From the NCBI GenBank assembly GCA_905182715.1, contig CAJJCP010000002.1, positions 1 through 58,382 on the forward strand: 58,382 nt of DNA, given 5' to 3'. Below, piece after piece: positions 26,711 to 36,982 of the stretch (positions within the stretch are counted from its first letter, which is position 1; every line of letters starts with the position of its first letter). The DNA comes from an uncultured Candidatus Poseidoniales archaeon (lineage in GTDB: Archaea; Thermoplasmatota; Poseidoniia; Poseidoniales; Poseidoniaceae). The position numbers and the translations under genes were made by a program. The notes under the pieces were generated by a model. The model did no database searches. It saw only the letters and a list, made by a program, of their open reading frames with translations, and was not told where the DNA came from.

Positions 26711-29700
26711 CTACTCTTCGATGGAAAGAGGGCCAAGTTCGGCCCCTTCAGGGCCACAAAGGCGTATATCCCCTCTTGAGAACGGACATTGTGAGCAGAT
26801 GTGGGCCGATTCAGCAGGCAAACGTGCAGGTTCGTTCATTACATCTGGAGTTGCAGCAAGTTGAGCCATCCAATTGAGGTGTTCAGAAAGAGTCTGCTTT
26901 GCATCCTCAAATTCTTCTACAGTTAATTGCACCATGCGCCCAGAAGCACCGATAAGCAAGGACGGGGGGAGCACACGACGGCGTTCATGTTCTGGCTTTT
27001 GTAGCTCGATGGCTTCCAATGCCAATGAATACAATGTCAGTTGCAAGCGGTGTTCGTCTAACAGTGCTCTTTCAGCATATGATGCAGGGTAAGGTGAAAG
27101 GTGATCGCCTTTGAATTTTTGAAGGGAACTGCCAGCGTTTGGGTTGTCTGGATTAAATTGGTCTCTACACCCTTTCGTTTTCAAATCAACAACTTGTAGG
27201 CATGCTTTCCCATCTGTGTCACGCAAAGCCAATACTAAATCAGCACGACCGTCAAAAACCACATCGACATGGTCGACCAGGGCTTGTTGCCGTGGTCCTT
27301 CGATAGAGAAGGTGGTACGAATTACCCCGTCAAAGGCCACCTTATGGCTAAAATAAAACGGTAATTCTGTCCTCAAACCTTCAACTGTAAAGCCGAAATG
27401 GCTTTCTCCATCGGCAAATCGACCGAGAAGGCCCTTACGAACCAATGTCCCCAGATGTGCTAACCGATCAAAGGTGGCTTGGTGCATTTTAGAATCTGAA
27501 TTCCCTTCCCCGATGCCCTCTTCTGCAAGCACCCGTTGGAGAGTTGCTTCATCATCGAGAAGATCTTTCCCTTCATAGGTCCAAGCGGAAGGAAGCGCTA
27601 ATGTTGGTGGAGAATTGAGTTGTGCAGGATTCCGCAAACCAATCTCGACCAAACGGTGCATCAGAGTCCCGAAAACAGTTGCGATTGGGAAAAGTGATGC
27701 GGTTTTTTCATCTGACTTCGATTTTGAAAATCGTGAAAGTGGTTCGGGATTCCATCCTCTTACTTCTGACAACCAATGGCGGCGGGGACAAGCAAAGCTC
27801 GTATCCAATCCATGCGCCGTCATTCGCATGATATCACTCACTTGAGTAGAACCGACAGGAAGAGGTGTTTGTGGCTTGTTTTTACCGAGTTCCGCCTCGA
27901 GACTACGCCATTTTTGTAATGGTGTTTGGACATCTAAGTTGGGGAAACAATCCGGTGAATGATAAATGTGAATTGATTCAATTGCATCGCCACCGAGGCA
28001 CGAATTCTCGACTAATGCCCTCGGGTTTAACGAAAGGGTCGTTTTCTCATAACGCCGAAGTGGTTGGTCGAACGCATCATTTGATAGAAGCCACGGTGAA
28101 TCCTGTTGCTCGTTTGAGTGGGAAAGACTGCGTAAACCATCGAGCCACATCGCACCCATAGTTTTCATCGATGGTTTGCTCTTAAATTCAAGGCGATGGG
28201 TCTCAGAGTTCACTTCGGCTGTATCACTTGGCGATCCAACGACAATCAATCGATCCTTTACTCGAGTTAATGCGACATAAAACTCTCGACGGCGTTCGGC
28301 TTGGCGTTGAGCATGGTCTATACGTTTTGCAAACTCCCAAAGTCCATCATCGGGTCGTTCGCGAGAAGTCCATGGATTGATTCGGCCTGCGACAACTTGA
28401 GGCGTGACTAATACGTTATTTCGGACGGCGAGCGATGCATCGGATTTGCCTGCATGGAAGATTCCTGCAACAACGACGACCGGCGCTTGAAGTCCTTTAG
28501 CGCCGTGGATGGTCATGATTTGAATCGCACCACCAGATGGCGTTGTAATCGCTGAAGGGCCTTTGTTTCCAAGGCCACTCAAGGCTTTCATTCGATTGAA
28601 AATAGCCGATGCTTCATGACCTAATTCATTTCCAATAGAGGCTGCAAGAACACACCACGCTTCTGCATTTTGTCGAGAAGTATCATCTGGGTAGGCGACA
28701 AGTAAATCTGAATGGTCAAGTACAGTATCGAATACATCATGAATCGCCCCTTGTTGAACCAAGCGCTCTACGTGTTCGACAAATCGCTTCACAGACTTAT
28801 TTGGAGCATGTTGTTGAAGTTTATTCCACCATGAATGCTCCTCCTGGCAGGTAAGTAATGCATGGGCTTGGGCATCATTAAAACCCAGTATTGGAGAGCG
28901 GGCAAGCGATAAAGCAGCGTGTCGGGAGTTCGGGAAAGCAATCAATTCCAAGCAAGCGAGGAGTGGCGCAACCACAGGCCGTTGAAGCAATGCACCTTGA
29001 CGATCTGCCATGACCGGGATGCCTCGAGATTGCAGTCTCTGAATCAAATCCGGCATGTGTTTTCTGGAGTGAACTAAAATGATGATATCTTCGGGTCGAA
29101 CATTTGAGGAATCGTTTGGAAGTTCAGCATAGGTGCCTGAATCTGAATCCCACACTTGTGTTGCTCTTTTTTGGATAAGAGCTTGTAAACGGGCAGCTAT
29201 TAATTCATTTTCAAGATGCGAGCGTTTTGCTTTCGGGTCAGCAAAGGTATCAATTCGCTTTTCCAAATCAAAACTCGGAGGTTCAACTCCGACTTGTAGA
29301 GGGACGAGCCATTCCAGTGTACCCGAATTCTCAGAGTTACGGGCTGGTCGGAGTTGTTGTGGTTCTGCATGCCAATCCCCTGGTAAGACGTAGTGCCGTG
29401 GGTCGAATACATCGTCAAACATCCCATTCATCGTTCGCATTAAATTATGCAGTGAACGGTGATTTGAGGTAAGGTCAATATGCCCGAGTATACGTCGCTC
29501 TCTACGGACATCATCAACTGGATGACGGACATCCTCGTCGTCTTCAAAAGCGACACTCACATGCTCCCATAGTTTAGATTTCACAGATGCACCTTCAATG
29601 CTCGAACCTTTGATGAATGATTCACCAGCGCCAACAGGTCGAGGGTCTCGGCCCTCTCCTTCACTTCGTAAGTGACTCAACCGAGGTTCGCCTTGTTCCA

Positions 29701-31663
29701 AAAGATTGGCTTGTTTAATCGCAGCGACCGTTCGTCGCATGACTGTAACCTCTGCTTGACGGAACCGATAGATGCTTTGCTTCATATCCCCGACAATACA
29801 AACCGTTGGATCCCAAGGCCCAAGCGGGCGTATCGGGTCATCAGATTCGAGTCTACGATGCCCCCAGAGTCGGGCGAGAAGACGGAAATGAGCAGGGTTC
29901 GTATCTTGATATTCATCAATGATGAAAGCACGATATTGCCGTCGAATTGTTTGAAGTGTGAAGAAACGGCGTTGTAAATCTTCGAAACAAGATTGGTCTT
30001 GTCCTGCAAGACGCATCGCTCGTGAAATATGCTGGTCCGACCAAGGTTCATCTCCCAGATGGTCTAAGGCTTCAACGACTGGTGAAGGATAGACGTGGCG
30101 GACGATATCTGGGCATCGAGCGAGCAATAAGTCTGCAACGAGTTTTTGGATATCATCATAATCATGTACGCCTTCATGGGCTTTTTGAAGCGTCAAAATA
30201 TCTTGACAGCCACGGTGAACAAGTAACAAGTCGTTCAGAACATTGGTTTGTAATTCGTGGGAAATACGTAGACGCCCTTCGGGAGCGAGGTCACTGAATG
30301 TCGTCTCGACCTCTTGATGGCGAAGTTCACAATCTGCGGGCATATGTGGTAATTGTGAAATCGGATCGAGTAAGAACGCACTTTTTCCTAAGAGGCAAAC
30401 TAAACGCCCGAGGCGACTGTTGAGTTCTGCGTTGAGGTTTGATGCGAGTCGTAATGCCTCCATTTCCACGGCATCTTTGTCGGTTTTCGAAACGACTTTC
30501 GTGGCAGTTTTACCGAGCAAACCGGGGTGCCATCCAGCACAATAACGGGCTTGGGGCAGTCCACCCTTTGGGAAATAGTTCGGTTCATCCTCTTCTAATT
30601 GGTTCGTGGTCGTACCGGCAAAAGCGACTTGCCAAACCCATTGTAAACAGGCACTTGGCTCAATTGGTAGGGGCTCCCGGACCAAAGCGGTCAAGTGATT
30701 AAAACGGGTGAGAGTTGAATTGATTGCAGTTTCACAAGCCAAAACATAGTGAGTTGAATGAGCAAGATATGCATCAACCCACTGTGACAGAATATGTTGA
30801 AGGCCTTGAGCAAAACCGACGACTTCTTCACGTACTGGTTCCAAAAACATGTCCATTAGTACTTCATGGGGTAATGGGCCCACTCCTGACCAAGTTGAGC
30901 CAAGCAGTTGAGCACGGGCAAGCATTGCCCGATATGCTTCTTCAACAAACAACGATTTCCCCAGCATCCCACTAAGGACAACTGCTGAGTGCTCTTGGCC
31001 GCCGAGAAGCACTGCTAAACGGTCACGTGCTTCAATAAACGCCCCAATATTTCCGCGCACACCGGCCTCATGCGCGTCATTAATTGTACGGATTCGCCAT
31101 GCAGAATGGAGCGTTTCTTGAACGAGAAGCGGAGATCTGTCCTCGGAGATCTGTTCACGACTTGGATGAACTGCAACTAAATCCAAATGTGGAGATACCA
31201 ATTGAGAAAGGAACGCGTCAATCGTTGAGATTGGCGCTTCGTCGAGAGCGGACATCAGAGTCTCAATATCTCCTTCTCGTAGTCGAGGGTCGAATATTCC
31301 TTCATCGTCACCTGTTTTTATTGGTGAAGCTCGACTTTGCCCAACACGATATCGGATACGTGCTTTCAATTCTGCTGCTGCTTTTTTGGTAAAAGTGATG
31401 GCGACGACTTCGCTGGGCAGCAAGCCTTTCCAATCATTTGGTGAAGTTCGTTGACGAGGGGGGGCTCGTAAAAAACCGCTACTCTTGGCTGATTCGCGAG
31501 GACCGTGTGGAAGAAGTTGAGTTGCGCGTTGTTCTGATGAGAGAAGATGTTGAACATAACGTTCAGCCATGACCGTTGTTTTGCCAGTTCCTGCTCCTGC
31601 ATCCAAAGCAATGTGTTTGTCAAGGTCGAGACCGAGGCGTTGACTTCGATTAAAACGAATCAT
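26711..31663 (-). CDS. addA: AddA-like UvrD-family helicase with C-terminal PD-(D/E)XK nuclease and cysteine cluster
   Basis: SF1A helicase of 1650 residues. Walker A ALDAGAGTGKTTVMAERY (about 20-37), motif Ia VVAITFTKKAAAELKARI, motif II FIIDEYQDTNPAHF (about 584), motif III GDMKQSIYRFRQAEV (627), motif V IQIMTIHGAKGLQAP (1051) and motif VI EFYVALTRVKDRLIVVG (1129) are all intact. The nuclease has GRADLVLALRD and VVDLKTKG (about 1494). Unlike bacterial AddA, the nuclease is framed by cysteines: FACPRRHW (about 1291) and ICSQCPFSRGDIRLC (about 1624), the Fe-S arrangement of AddB and Cas4. Expected role: resection of double-strand breaks. Start overlaps the addB-like stop by four bases. Confidence 0.85.
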   Translation of the reverse strand: MIRFNRSQRLGLDLDKHIALDAGAGTGKTTVMAERYVQHLLSSEQRATQLLPHGPRESAKSSGFLRAPPRQRTSPNDWKGLLPSEVVAITFTKKAAAELKARIRYRVGQSRASPIKTGDDEGIFDPRLREGDIETLMSALDEAPISTIDAFLSQLVSPHLDLVAVHPSREQISEDRSPLLVQETLHSAWRIRTINDAHEAGVRGNIGAFIEARDRLAVLLGGQEHSAVVLSGMLGKSLFVEEAYRAMLARAQLLGSTWSGVGPLPHEVLMDMFLEPVREEVVGFAQGLQHILSQWVDAYLAHSTHYVLACETAINSTLTRFNHLTALVREPLPIEPSACLQWVWQVAFAGTTTNQLEEDEPNYFPKGGLPQARYCAGWHPGLLGKTATKVVSKTDKDAVEMEALRLASNLNAELNSRLGRLVCLLGKSAFLLDPISQLPHMPADCELRHQEVETTFSDLAPEGRLRISHELQTNVLNDLLLVHRGCQDILTLQKAHEGVHDYDDIQKLVADLLLARCPDIVRHVYPSPVVEALDHLGDEPWSDQHISRAMRLAGQDQSCFEDLQRRFFTLQTIRRQYRAFIIDEYQDTNPAHFRLLARLWGHRRLESDDPIRPLGPWDPTVCIVGDMKQSIYRFRQAEVTVMRRTVAAIKQANLLEQGEPRLSHLRSEGEGRDPRPVGAGESFIKGSSIEGASVKSKLWEHVSVAFEDDEDVRHPVDDVRRERRILGHIDLTSNHRSLHNLMRTMNGMFDDVFDPRHYVLPGDWHAEPQQLRPARNSENSGTLEWLVPLQVGVEPPSFDLEKRIDTFADPKAKRSHLENELIAARLQALIQKRATQVWDSDSGTYAELPNDSSNVRPEDIIILVHSRKHMPDLIQRLQSRGIPVMADRQGALLQRPVVAPLLACLELIAFPNSRHAALSLARSPILGFNDAQAHALLTCQEEHSWWNKLQQHAPNKSVKRFVEHVERLVQQGAIHDVFDTVLDHSDLLVAYPDDTSRQNAEAWCVLAASIGNELGHEASAIFNRMKALSGLGNKGPSAITTPSGGAIQIMTIHGAKGLQAPVVVVAGIFHAGKSDASLAVRNNVLVTPQVVAGRINPWTSRERPDDGLWEFAKRIDHAQRQAERRREFYVALTRVKDRLIVVGSPSDTAEVNSETHRLEFKSKPSMKTMGAMWLDGLRSLSHSNEQQDSPWLLSNDAFDQPLRRYEKTTLSLNPRALVENSCLGGDAIESIHIYHSPDCFPNLDVQTPLQKWRSLEAELGKNKPQTPLPVGSTQVSDIMRMTAHGLDTSFACPRRHWLSEVRGWNPEPLSRFSKSKSDEKTASLFPIATVFGTLMHRLVEIGLRNPAQLNSPPTLALPSAWTYEGKDLLDDEATLQRVLAEEGIGEGNSDSKMHQATFDRLAHLGTLVRKGLLGRFADGESHFGFTVEGLRTELPFYFSHKVAFDGVIRTTFSIEGPRQQALVDHVDVVFDGRADLVLALRDTDGKACLQVVDLKTKGCRDQFNPDNPNAGSSLQKFKGDHLSPYPASYAERALLDEHRLQLTLYSLALEAIELQKPEHERRRVLPPSLLIGASGRMVQLTVEEFEDAKQTLSEHLNWMAQLAATPDVMNEPARLPAESAHICSQCPFSRGDIRLCGPEGAELGPLSIEE

Positions 31664-34600
31664 TGCTCGTCACCTCCTAGAGACGCTGATGGGCAAATTT
31701 GCCGCACTGTACAATAGGAGCAATGAGCACCAGGAGTTGCATTGACGTGACCTTGGCGTGCTGTTTGAATCGCTCTACCGGCTGTCCGGATACGTTCAGA
31801 AATCCAAGCTCGGAAACCGTTTTGAGATGGATATTCACTTCCTGGTTTGCGATGGTGTGTTTGGGCATATGATGTTCGCTCTCCAAGTTCACTTTCACCG
31901 ACATATTGGAGAATGGAGGCATCGAGTTCTACATAATGCGTGGTTGATTCGCCAATTTCAGTCACCCCAATACCGACGACACGGTCCCCTGGGTGGCTCT
32001 GTTCCCAAGCCCGCGCATAAAGTCCAAGTTGAACTTCATCAAACATACCTTTACGGTGGCGGTTGCCTTTGTTTTTTGGTTTCGGTCCATTCACTGTTTT
32101 CAAATCACGAATGATGACGAAACGGTTGACGGGGTGTGGCTCTCTCAATTCAAGAGGGAGTATCGTTGAAATCGGAGTATTGGAAAGTACGCCATCAGCG
32201 ATTGCTTGTTCATGTTGTTGTTTGCTAAGTACAAGAGCATCAACTCGGTCGATTCGTCCGGATAAATTGATTTGAATTGGTTTTCCTTCGTCATCGAAAC
32301 CATCTATTTTCACATGCCCGGACTTTCCTTCATTCAACATCCATTCACAGGCTAGAGGGGCCGAAGAGGTCAAATCAAGATCTGCCGAAATCATCCGCCC
32401 TAAACGGCCACTGGGTTCTATTTCAATCTCTCCCTCAAGGTGCATTCGCCACTGATTCGGAGTGACTCCAAGCATTTCTCTACAGCGATGGACGGCCACT
32501 GCATCATTTCGTGCTAACCAAGGAACTTCGTTTTCAAGATACGAGAGTACACTGCTCCAGAGTTCTGGAACTGTTTTCATTGGACCTTGATGCAGGGGGA
32601 GGGGGTGTTCAACGGCTTCAGCTGCTGTGATTACACCATGGGCGTTGAGCATGGCTGCTTCTGCATCGTGAATCATGGTGCCCCGGGCACGGGCATCGAC
32701 ATCTTCACTTTGTACATCTTCAGGTTCTGCTTTCAATCGTTTATTCATCCATGCCATCCGTGGGCATTTAAGCCAAGATTGAAGACGGCTTTGCGACCAA
32801 GCATCCCGTTTCATACCTGTTGATTCGAAACCAATTGTGGCATTCAAAACTGAACTTTGGAAATTAAGGGCGGGGAGAGGGCGGGGGTCAATGGCTGGCC
32901 CTTTGGAATTAGCATTTCGTTTGAGGCCAAGGTGTGGCCAATGTGGTTGTAGACTCGATCCGACTTTTATTTGAGAACTTGATGGTTGTAATACAAGTCC
33001 ATCAACACTTAGCAGGTGTTCTCGATTCTCCCAAGTGAAATATTCCCCGTTTGCTAAGTCTTTCATCACGGGTTGTCGTAGGCTACGGTCCATTTGGATG
33101 GGGAGTTCGTGCGCCATTGCCAAGGCGGTTTGAGAGAGGACTGCGCCAACAGGATCGCTGCCATCAAGCAATTCGAGTCCGAGTCGTTGACGGATGTCTC
33201 TGCCGCGATGTCCGGCGCGTTCGGCAATTGCCTTTCCTTCAATCATAGTCATGGTAAATGGACGCGGCGTGAGCCAAACAAGGCCACCACCATGTTCGTC
33301 CTTTGTCCAGTGCCAACTCCTATGAAGTCGACCTGCTTGATGTTCAGATTCTTGAACAAAGGAGGGCGCTGGTTGGAAAGTTGCGAGTGAACCCTCATGC
33401 CGTGTTTCCGTCAACCATTCAGATAACGGAGCACTAGGTCCGCCACCTTCTTCAGCACTTGTATCAAAGAAAACCACTTCTTGTGCAGCATTAAGCAGAT
33501 GGCGGAGATGGTGACGACCTTGACGAATGGCAAGATCGGAATTGAATAATCCAAGATGGATTTGAGCGGGTGCATCAAGCCATGGTACCTTTGGAGTCTT
33601 CATCGACCATGAATTAACATCTAATCCTACTAAGAGAATCAAATCTGCTTCAACACCTTGGGCTTGTTCGGGAGTAAGAACTTGAATCGCCTTTCCACGA
33701 GATCGAGAACGGGGTAAGGAGGTATGTGCAAGGAGATGGTCGAAATATTCAACGAACTGCGATCCATCTTCTGGAACTGAATAGCCCGCCTTATCAAGCA
33801 ATTTTCGCGTCGATTCGTGAGACTCTCTTACCAGTTGTAATCCGGCGAGTGAACGGTCGTGTTTTGCTGTCCGATTGGAGAGTTCAATCCAATCGATTCG
33901 ACCGTAAATCGTATCGAGCCATTCAACCCCTGACTTCGGTCGTGGGGGGAGAGGAAGAGGTTGTTCTGTTGAACAACCTAGAGGGCGCTTATCAATTTTA
34001 GAAAGGGTTTCTTGGTCTACCAGCGGCGCCCATGTTTCTGCAACACAATGTAACCACCACTGTGTTTCTTCAAGAGCTTGTCGCGCTTTGTTTTTGTTTT
34101 CCCCAAGTTGAGGAGTTGCTTGGGCTAATGTACCAAGCCATCTCAAAAGTGAACCTTGCCCCCCTCGAACGTGAAAAGAACGGGCGATTTTTTCAAGAAT
34201 ATCGGAATGAGGGCGAGGGGTCCATGATGGTTCGCTTGGGTGACTGAGGCTCTCAATTGCACCGTTGATGAGAGGGAGGCTTTGATGCTCATACAATCCC
34301 CGAAGATGTTCGAGTGACCACGCGTCCATGCCGATTCCAAGCTTCATGGCTCGGGCTAGACCAGCAACTGCAGATATTTCTCCGAGTGCTTTCTGCTCGA
34401 TACCACATTGGTATCCGAGGGAGTCAAGACGAGAATGCCATTGACTCTGATTGGAATCTGCAGCGCCGTCGATGATGAGGACACGCCCGCTGGAATTGAG
34501 CCCATATGAGTGTAACAATTCGATAGCAGCATCCATAGAATGCGCTCTTCGCTCGAGAGTAATACGATGAAGTGAAGTGTTTCTCTCATCACCTCGTTTT

Positions 34601-35418
34601 GAACGCCAATGGACCTCGGCTGGCGGCGTCCAAACTTCGTGTTCTGGAACCCAAGTAGGAAGGGTCGTCTGCGTCACATAGTCCCATTCAGCATCGAAAA
34701 GGTAGGCACCATGATATCCAAGGCGGAAAGAACCTGCAGCACAAAGTTGGTGAAGAGGGCGTACTTTGGAAAGTACGTTGAAAAAACTACGTTCGATTTC
34801 CGAGTAATCAGGTGCTGTATCCAAGACTACAATCCCGCTCACATCACTCAGCGTAAATGGAACTTCAGAACTTGTTTCAAGGGCTATCATGAGGCGACTG
34901 AATGCGTGATGCGGGTGAGTGCCGCCTAATTTCTTTTCAAGAGTACGGAGAAGCGAGTCAAATTCTTTAGCACCAGGGTCACCCTCCCATGACCAAGGAT
35001 TGTTGAGTTGATGCAGCGTTCGATGCAGGGCAAGAATACGTTCGGTTTGGTAGGGTGACCACTTCCTCCCCTCAATGGCTGAAAACAACAGAGGCAATTC
35101 CCCATTTTCAGCAGCCTGTTTGGTATGGGCATGGATCACAGAAAACAACCCTGCATCATTTCCAAATAATGGCGGTAAACCAAGATCGAGCGTCAATAAT
35201 TGAAGTAAACGTATAACGGTCAAATGGTGAGTCGTATCTACAGGCGAATTGCTATCAGCAAGTTTGAGCAGGGTTTGATTCCGACTTGCTTCATTTGGAT
35301 GAAGAACCAGGAGGTTTTCAGCAGTACCGTTCTCAAGAGCGGAAAAGAACCAAGAGGGAATATTATCGCCAGTTTCAATCGCTTCGAGCGTAAGTGATGC
35401 AACGTTTCCCTCCTTCAT
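31660..35418 (-). CDS. addB: AddB-like inactivated helicase with PD-(D/E)XK nuclease and Fe-S cysteines
   Basis: Protein of 1252 residues. The N-terminal two thirds have the size and weak helicase fold pattern of AddB/RexB (VLTPEQAQGVEADLILLVGL resembles motif V), but no Walker A loop is visible near the N-terminus, so ATP hydrolysis is unlikely. The nuclease begins SRLQSWLKCPRMAWMNKRLK (Cys about 883), with RARGTMIHDAEAAML, INLSGRIDRVDALV, FVIIRDLKTVNG (about 1105) and VQLGLYARAWEQ; it ends in HCSYCTVRQICPSA (C-x2-C-x5-C, about 1234). One upstream plus three downstream cysteines is the AddB/Cas4 4Fe-4S signature. Translationally coupled to the addA-like gene. Confidence 0.8.
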   Translation of the reverse strand: MKEGNVASLTLEAIETGDNIPSWFFSALENGTAENLLVLHPNEASRNQTLLKLADSNSPVDTTHHLTVIRLLQLLTLDLGLPPLFGNDAGLFSVIHAHTKQAAENGELPLLFSAIEGRKWSPYQTERILALHRTLHQLNNPWSWEGDPGAKEFDSLLRTLEKKLGGTHPHHAFSRLMIALETSSEVPFTLSDVSGIVVLDTAPDYSEIERSFFNVLSKVRPLHQLCAAGSFRLGYHGAYLFDAEWDYVTQTTLPTWVPEHEVWTPPAEVHWRSKRGDERNTSLHRITLERRAHSMDAAIELLHSYGLNSSGRVLIIDGAADSNQSQWHSRLDSLGYQCGIEQKALGEISAVAGLARAMKLGIGMDAWSLEHLRGLYEHQSLPLINGAIESLSHPSEPSWTPRPHSDILEKIARSFHVRGGQGSLLRWLGTLAQATPQLGENKNKARQALEETQWWLHCVAETWAPLVDQETLSKIDKRPLGCSTEQPLPLPPRPKSGVEWLDTIYGRIDWIELSNRTAKHDRSLAGLQLVRESHESTRKLLDKAGYSVPEDGSQFVEYFDHLLAHTSLPRSRSRGKAIQVLTPEQAQGVEADLILLVGLDVNSWSMKTPKVPWLDAPAQIHLGLFNSDLAIRQGRHHLRHLLNAAQEVVFFDTSAEEGGGPSAPLSEWLTETRHEGSLATFQPAPSFVQESEHQAGRLHRSWHWTKDEHGGGLVWLTPRPFTMTMIEGKAIAERAGHRGRDIRQRLGLELLDGSDPVGAVLSQTALAMAHELPIQMDRSLRQPVMKDLANGEYFTWENREHLLSVDGLVLQPSSSQIKVGSSLQPHWPHLGLKRNANSKGPAIDPRPLPALNFQSSVLNATIGFESTGMKRDAWSQSRLQSWLKCPRMAWMNKRLKAEPEDVQSEDVDARARGTMIHDAEAAMLNAHGVITAAEAVEHPLPLHQGPMKTVPELWSSVLSYLENEVPWLARNDAVAVHRCREMLGVTPNQWRMHLEGEIEIEPSGRLGRMISADLDLTSSAPLACEWMLNEGKSGHVKIDGFDDEGKPIQINLSGRIDRVDALVLSKQQHEQAIADGVLSNTPISTILPLELREPHPVNRFVIIRDLKTVNGPKPKNKGNRHRKGMFDEVQLGLYARAWEQSHPGDRVVGIGVTEIGESTTHYVELDASILQYVGESELGERTSYAQTHHRKPGSEYPSQNGFRAWISERIRTAGRAIQTARQGHVNATPGAHCSYCTVRQICPSASLGGDEQ

Positions 35419-35776
35419 CTTCGTCGCCTCAACGCCACTACACTCGCCGACTGTTCTTGAAGCCTCTCGGTGATTCTACAGGAAAGAACTCCTTCCGGTT
35501 CATATACAGTTGAGTTGATTGAGAGAACGAAATACGCGCTTTGTATTACTTTTTTTATATACTGTTGAAACGAATAGTAAGTGTTGTGGCTCAACATGAA
35601 GCAATCATGTTTGGGCAAAAAGACTCATGATGACCGAAATCTTCAAATAGGATGTGATGTCTACTGGGTATGTTGGCAAGAAAAGAACGCCAGAACTGGC
35701 TTTTTGGGAGTTTTCCCGAAGCCAGGACTGCCCCGAACTTGCCCTCAACAACAAAACAAGAAAGGAGACTATTAAG
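35419..35776. other. intergenic region with divergent promoters and long tfb leader
   Basis: 358 bases separate the addB-like start (minus, 35418) from the TFB-like start (plus, 35777). A strong TATA sequence at 35554-35561 serves the plus side. Small open frames exist on both strands (plus 35581-35775, minus 35415-35618), but none has a family resemblance or codon pattern that I trust. No RNA gene is recognised. Confidence 0.6.
35554..35561 (+). promoter_or_regulatory. TATA box upstream of the TFB-like gene
   Basis: TTTATATA, an exact match to the archaeal consensus, preceded by a T/A-rich run. A start about 24 bases downstream (near 35585) would give a leader of roughly 190 bases before the ATG at 35777, unusually long for an archaeon. 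Confidence 0.6.
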
Positions 35777-36982
35777 ATGAACGATGATAAGAATATGATG
35801 AAGCAAGAACTAACACAGTGTGACGAATGTTGCAGTAAGGACCTCAAGTGCGTCCCAGAGAAGGGTGAAACATGGTGCCTAGAGTGTGGTCTTGTCCACA
35901 AGGACCAACTTATCGAAGCAAACGATAACGGAGCTGCCCTGTTTGGAGAAGGTGCACACTACCAAGCTGTTCGAAACGATAAGGACATCAACCGACGACT
36001 TGGTGGAACTGGACCGAAGATGCGTTATGATTCCCGTAGCGTGAAAGACAAGAAAAAGTACTATTTCCTCGAGAAAATCGACCGAAGCACTGTTCGTAAC
36101 CCTCACCCGTTTGCTCAACGCGTCAAAAACAACATTGAGAGTTTGTACGGGCGCCACGCTTTGCACATCCTCGATTTCCTCGTCGAGATGTCTTGCCGAC
36201 CGTTGACTGGTGAGCAAGAAGTGATTCGACAGAAGCAGGGGAAGGCAATGTCCAAGAGTTTGGGTATGCCAAAGCAATCAATTTGCCGTAAGAAGAAAGG
36301 TATCAAGGGCTCTTCTGATGAACAGAATGCTGTTATCATCGCGGCTGCTATCGTTGAGCTCGCTGGAGATTTAGGCATCATGCCCAAGTTTGACCGACGT
36401 GCAACTATGGAACAAGCAGGCATCGTTCCAAAGCAAATCATGAGTGCCCGCATCAGTATTCTTCGTCATTGGAAGGCTCGCGTTACGATGGGTTGGGCTG
36501 CAATGCCACCTCGTAAAAATGCAAACGATAAGCGAGAGGATGCGATCGTCCAGGCCTTGGAACATACTTTCGAAATGCTTGGCGACCATCATAACCAAGA
36601 AGATTACGAGCGCGTTCTGTATGAAACTGAAGCACGAATTGCTCTTCTCAAAGAGGGCACCGGTGAAGCCCTCACAATTAACATTGAAGAGCGCATGTTA
36701 GTATCCGTTTGTGCGTATGCTAGCCTCACTACATTTGGACTTCAATCCGGTGCTGCGGACCTCATTGCAGACGTGTTTGGTTTAACCAGCAGTGGTATTC
36801 GTTCTCGCTATGAGGCACTGGTCGCTAATTCTGCATCAGGTGACTTCCAAGACAACGGTGCTTTTGACATGAGTCAAACCTGTCAAGAATTGTTGAATGA
36901 GTCGCACAAGCAGAATGCTTTGATAGCCAAGTTCCGACTCGGAAGACTATGCGGAAAGCGTTCTTTCTTATCGGAATCTTAA
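35777..36982 (+). CDS. tfb: divergent transcription initiation factor B (TFB) homologue
   Basis: The N-terminus has a TFIIB-type zinc ribbon, CDEC (residues 15-18) and WCLECGLV (34-37), then a basic linker (RRLGGTGPKMRYDSRSVKDK) where TFB has its reader and linker, and a helical core of two cyclin-like repeats (ADQ-free but with VIIAAAIVELAGDLGIM and LVSVCAYASLTTFGLQSGAA). TFB binds TBP-TATA and recruits RNA polymerase. The core is poorly conserved, so it may be an alternative rather than the general factor. Start: AAAGGAG nine bases before ATG 35777; an in-frame ATG at 35657 would add 40 residues before the ribbon and lacks such a site. The end overlaps the thioredoxin gene by 34 bases. Confidence 0.75.
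   Translation: MNDDKNMMKQELTQCDECCSKDLKCVPEKGETWCLECGLVHKDQLIEANDNGAALFGEGAHYQAVRNDKDINRRLGGTGPKMRYDSRSVKDKKKYYFLEKIDRSTVRNPHPFAQRVKNNIESLYGRHALHILDFLVEMSCRPLTGEQEVIRQKQGKAMSKSLGMPKQSICRKKKGIKGSSDEQNAVIIAAAIVELAGDLGIMPKFDRRATMEQAGIVPKQIMSARISILRHWKARVTMGWAAMPPRKNANDKREDAIVQALEHTFEMLGDHHNQEDYERVLYETEARIALLKEGTGEALTINIEERMLVSVCAYASLTTFGLQSGAADLIADVFGLTSSGIRSRYEALVANSASGDFQDNGAFDMSQTCQELLNESHKQNALIAKFRLGRLCGKRSFLSES

Noticed and set aside
26711-35418. Anti-phage defence island reading of the helicase-nuclease pair
   Set aside because: No restriction, CRISPR-associated or other defence gene is next to it; break repair is the simpler role.
35415-35618. 67-residue minus-strand frame overlapping the addB-like start by four bases
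   Set aside because: It looks like a coupled upstream gene, but its composition is unlike a protein with a fold and it would cross the TATA region of the tfb promoter; kept out.
35581-35775. 64-residue plus-strand frame in the tfb leader
   Set aside because: Starts near the predicted transcription start, but has no recognisable content and ends two bases before the tfb ATG; possibly a leader peptide, not provable.
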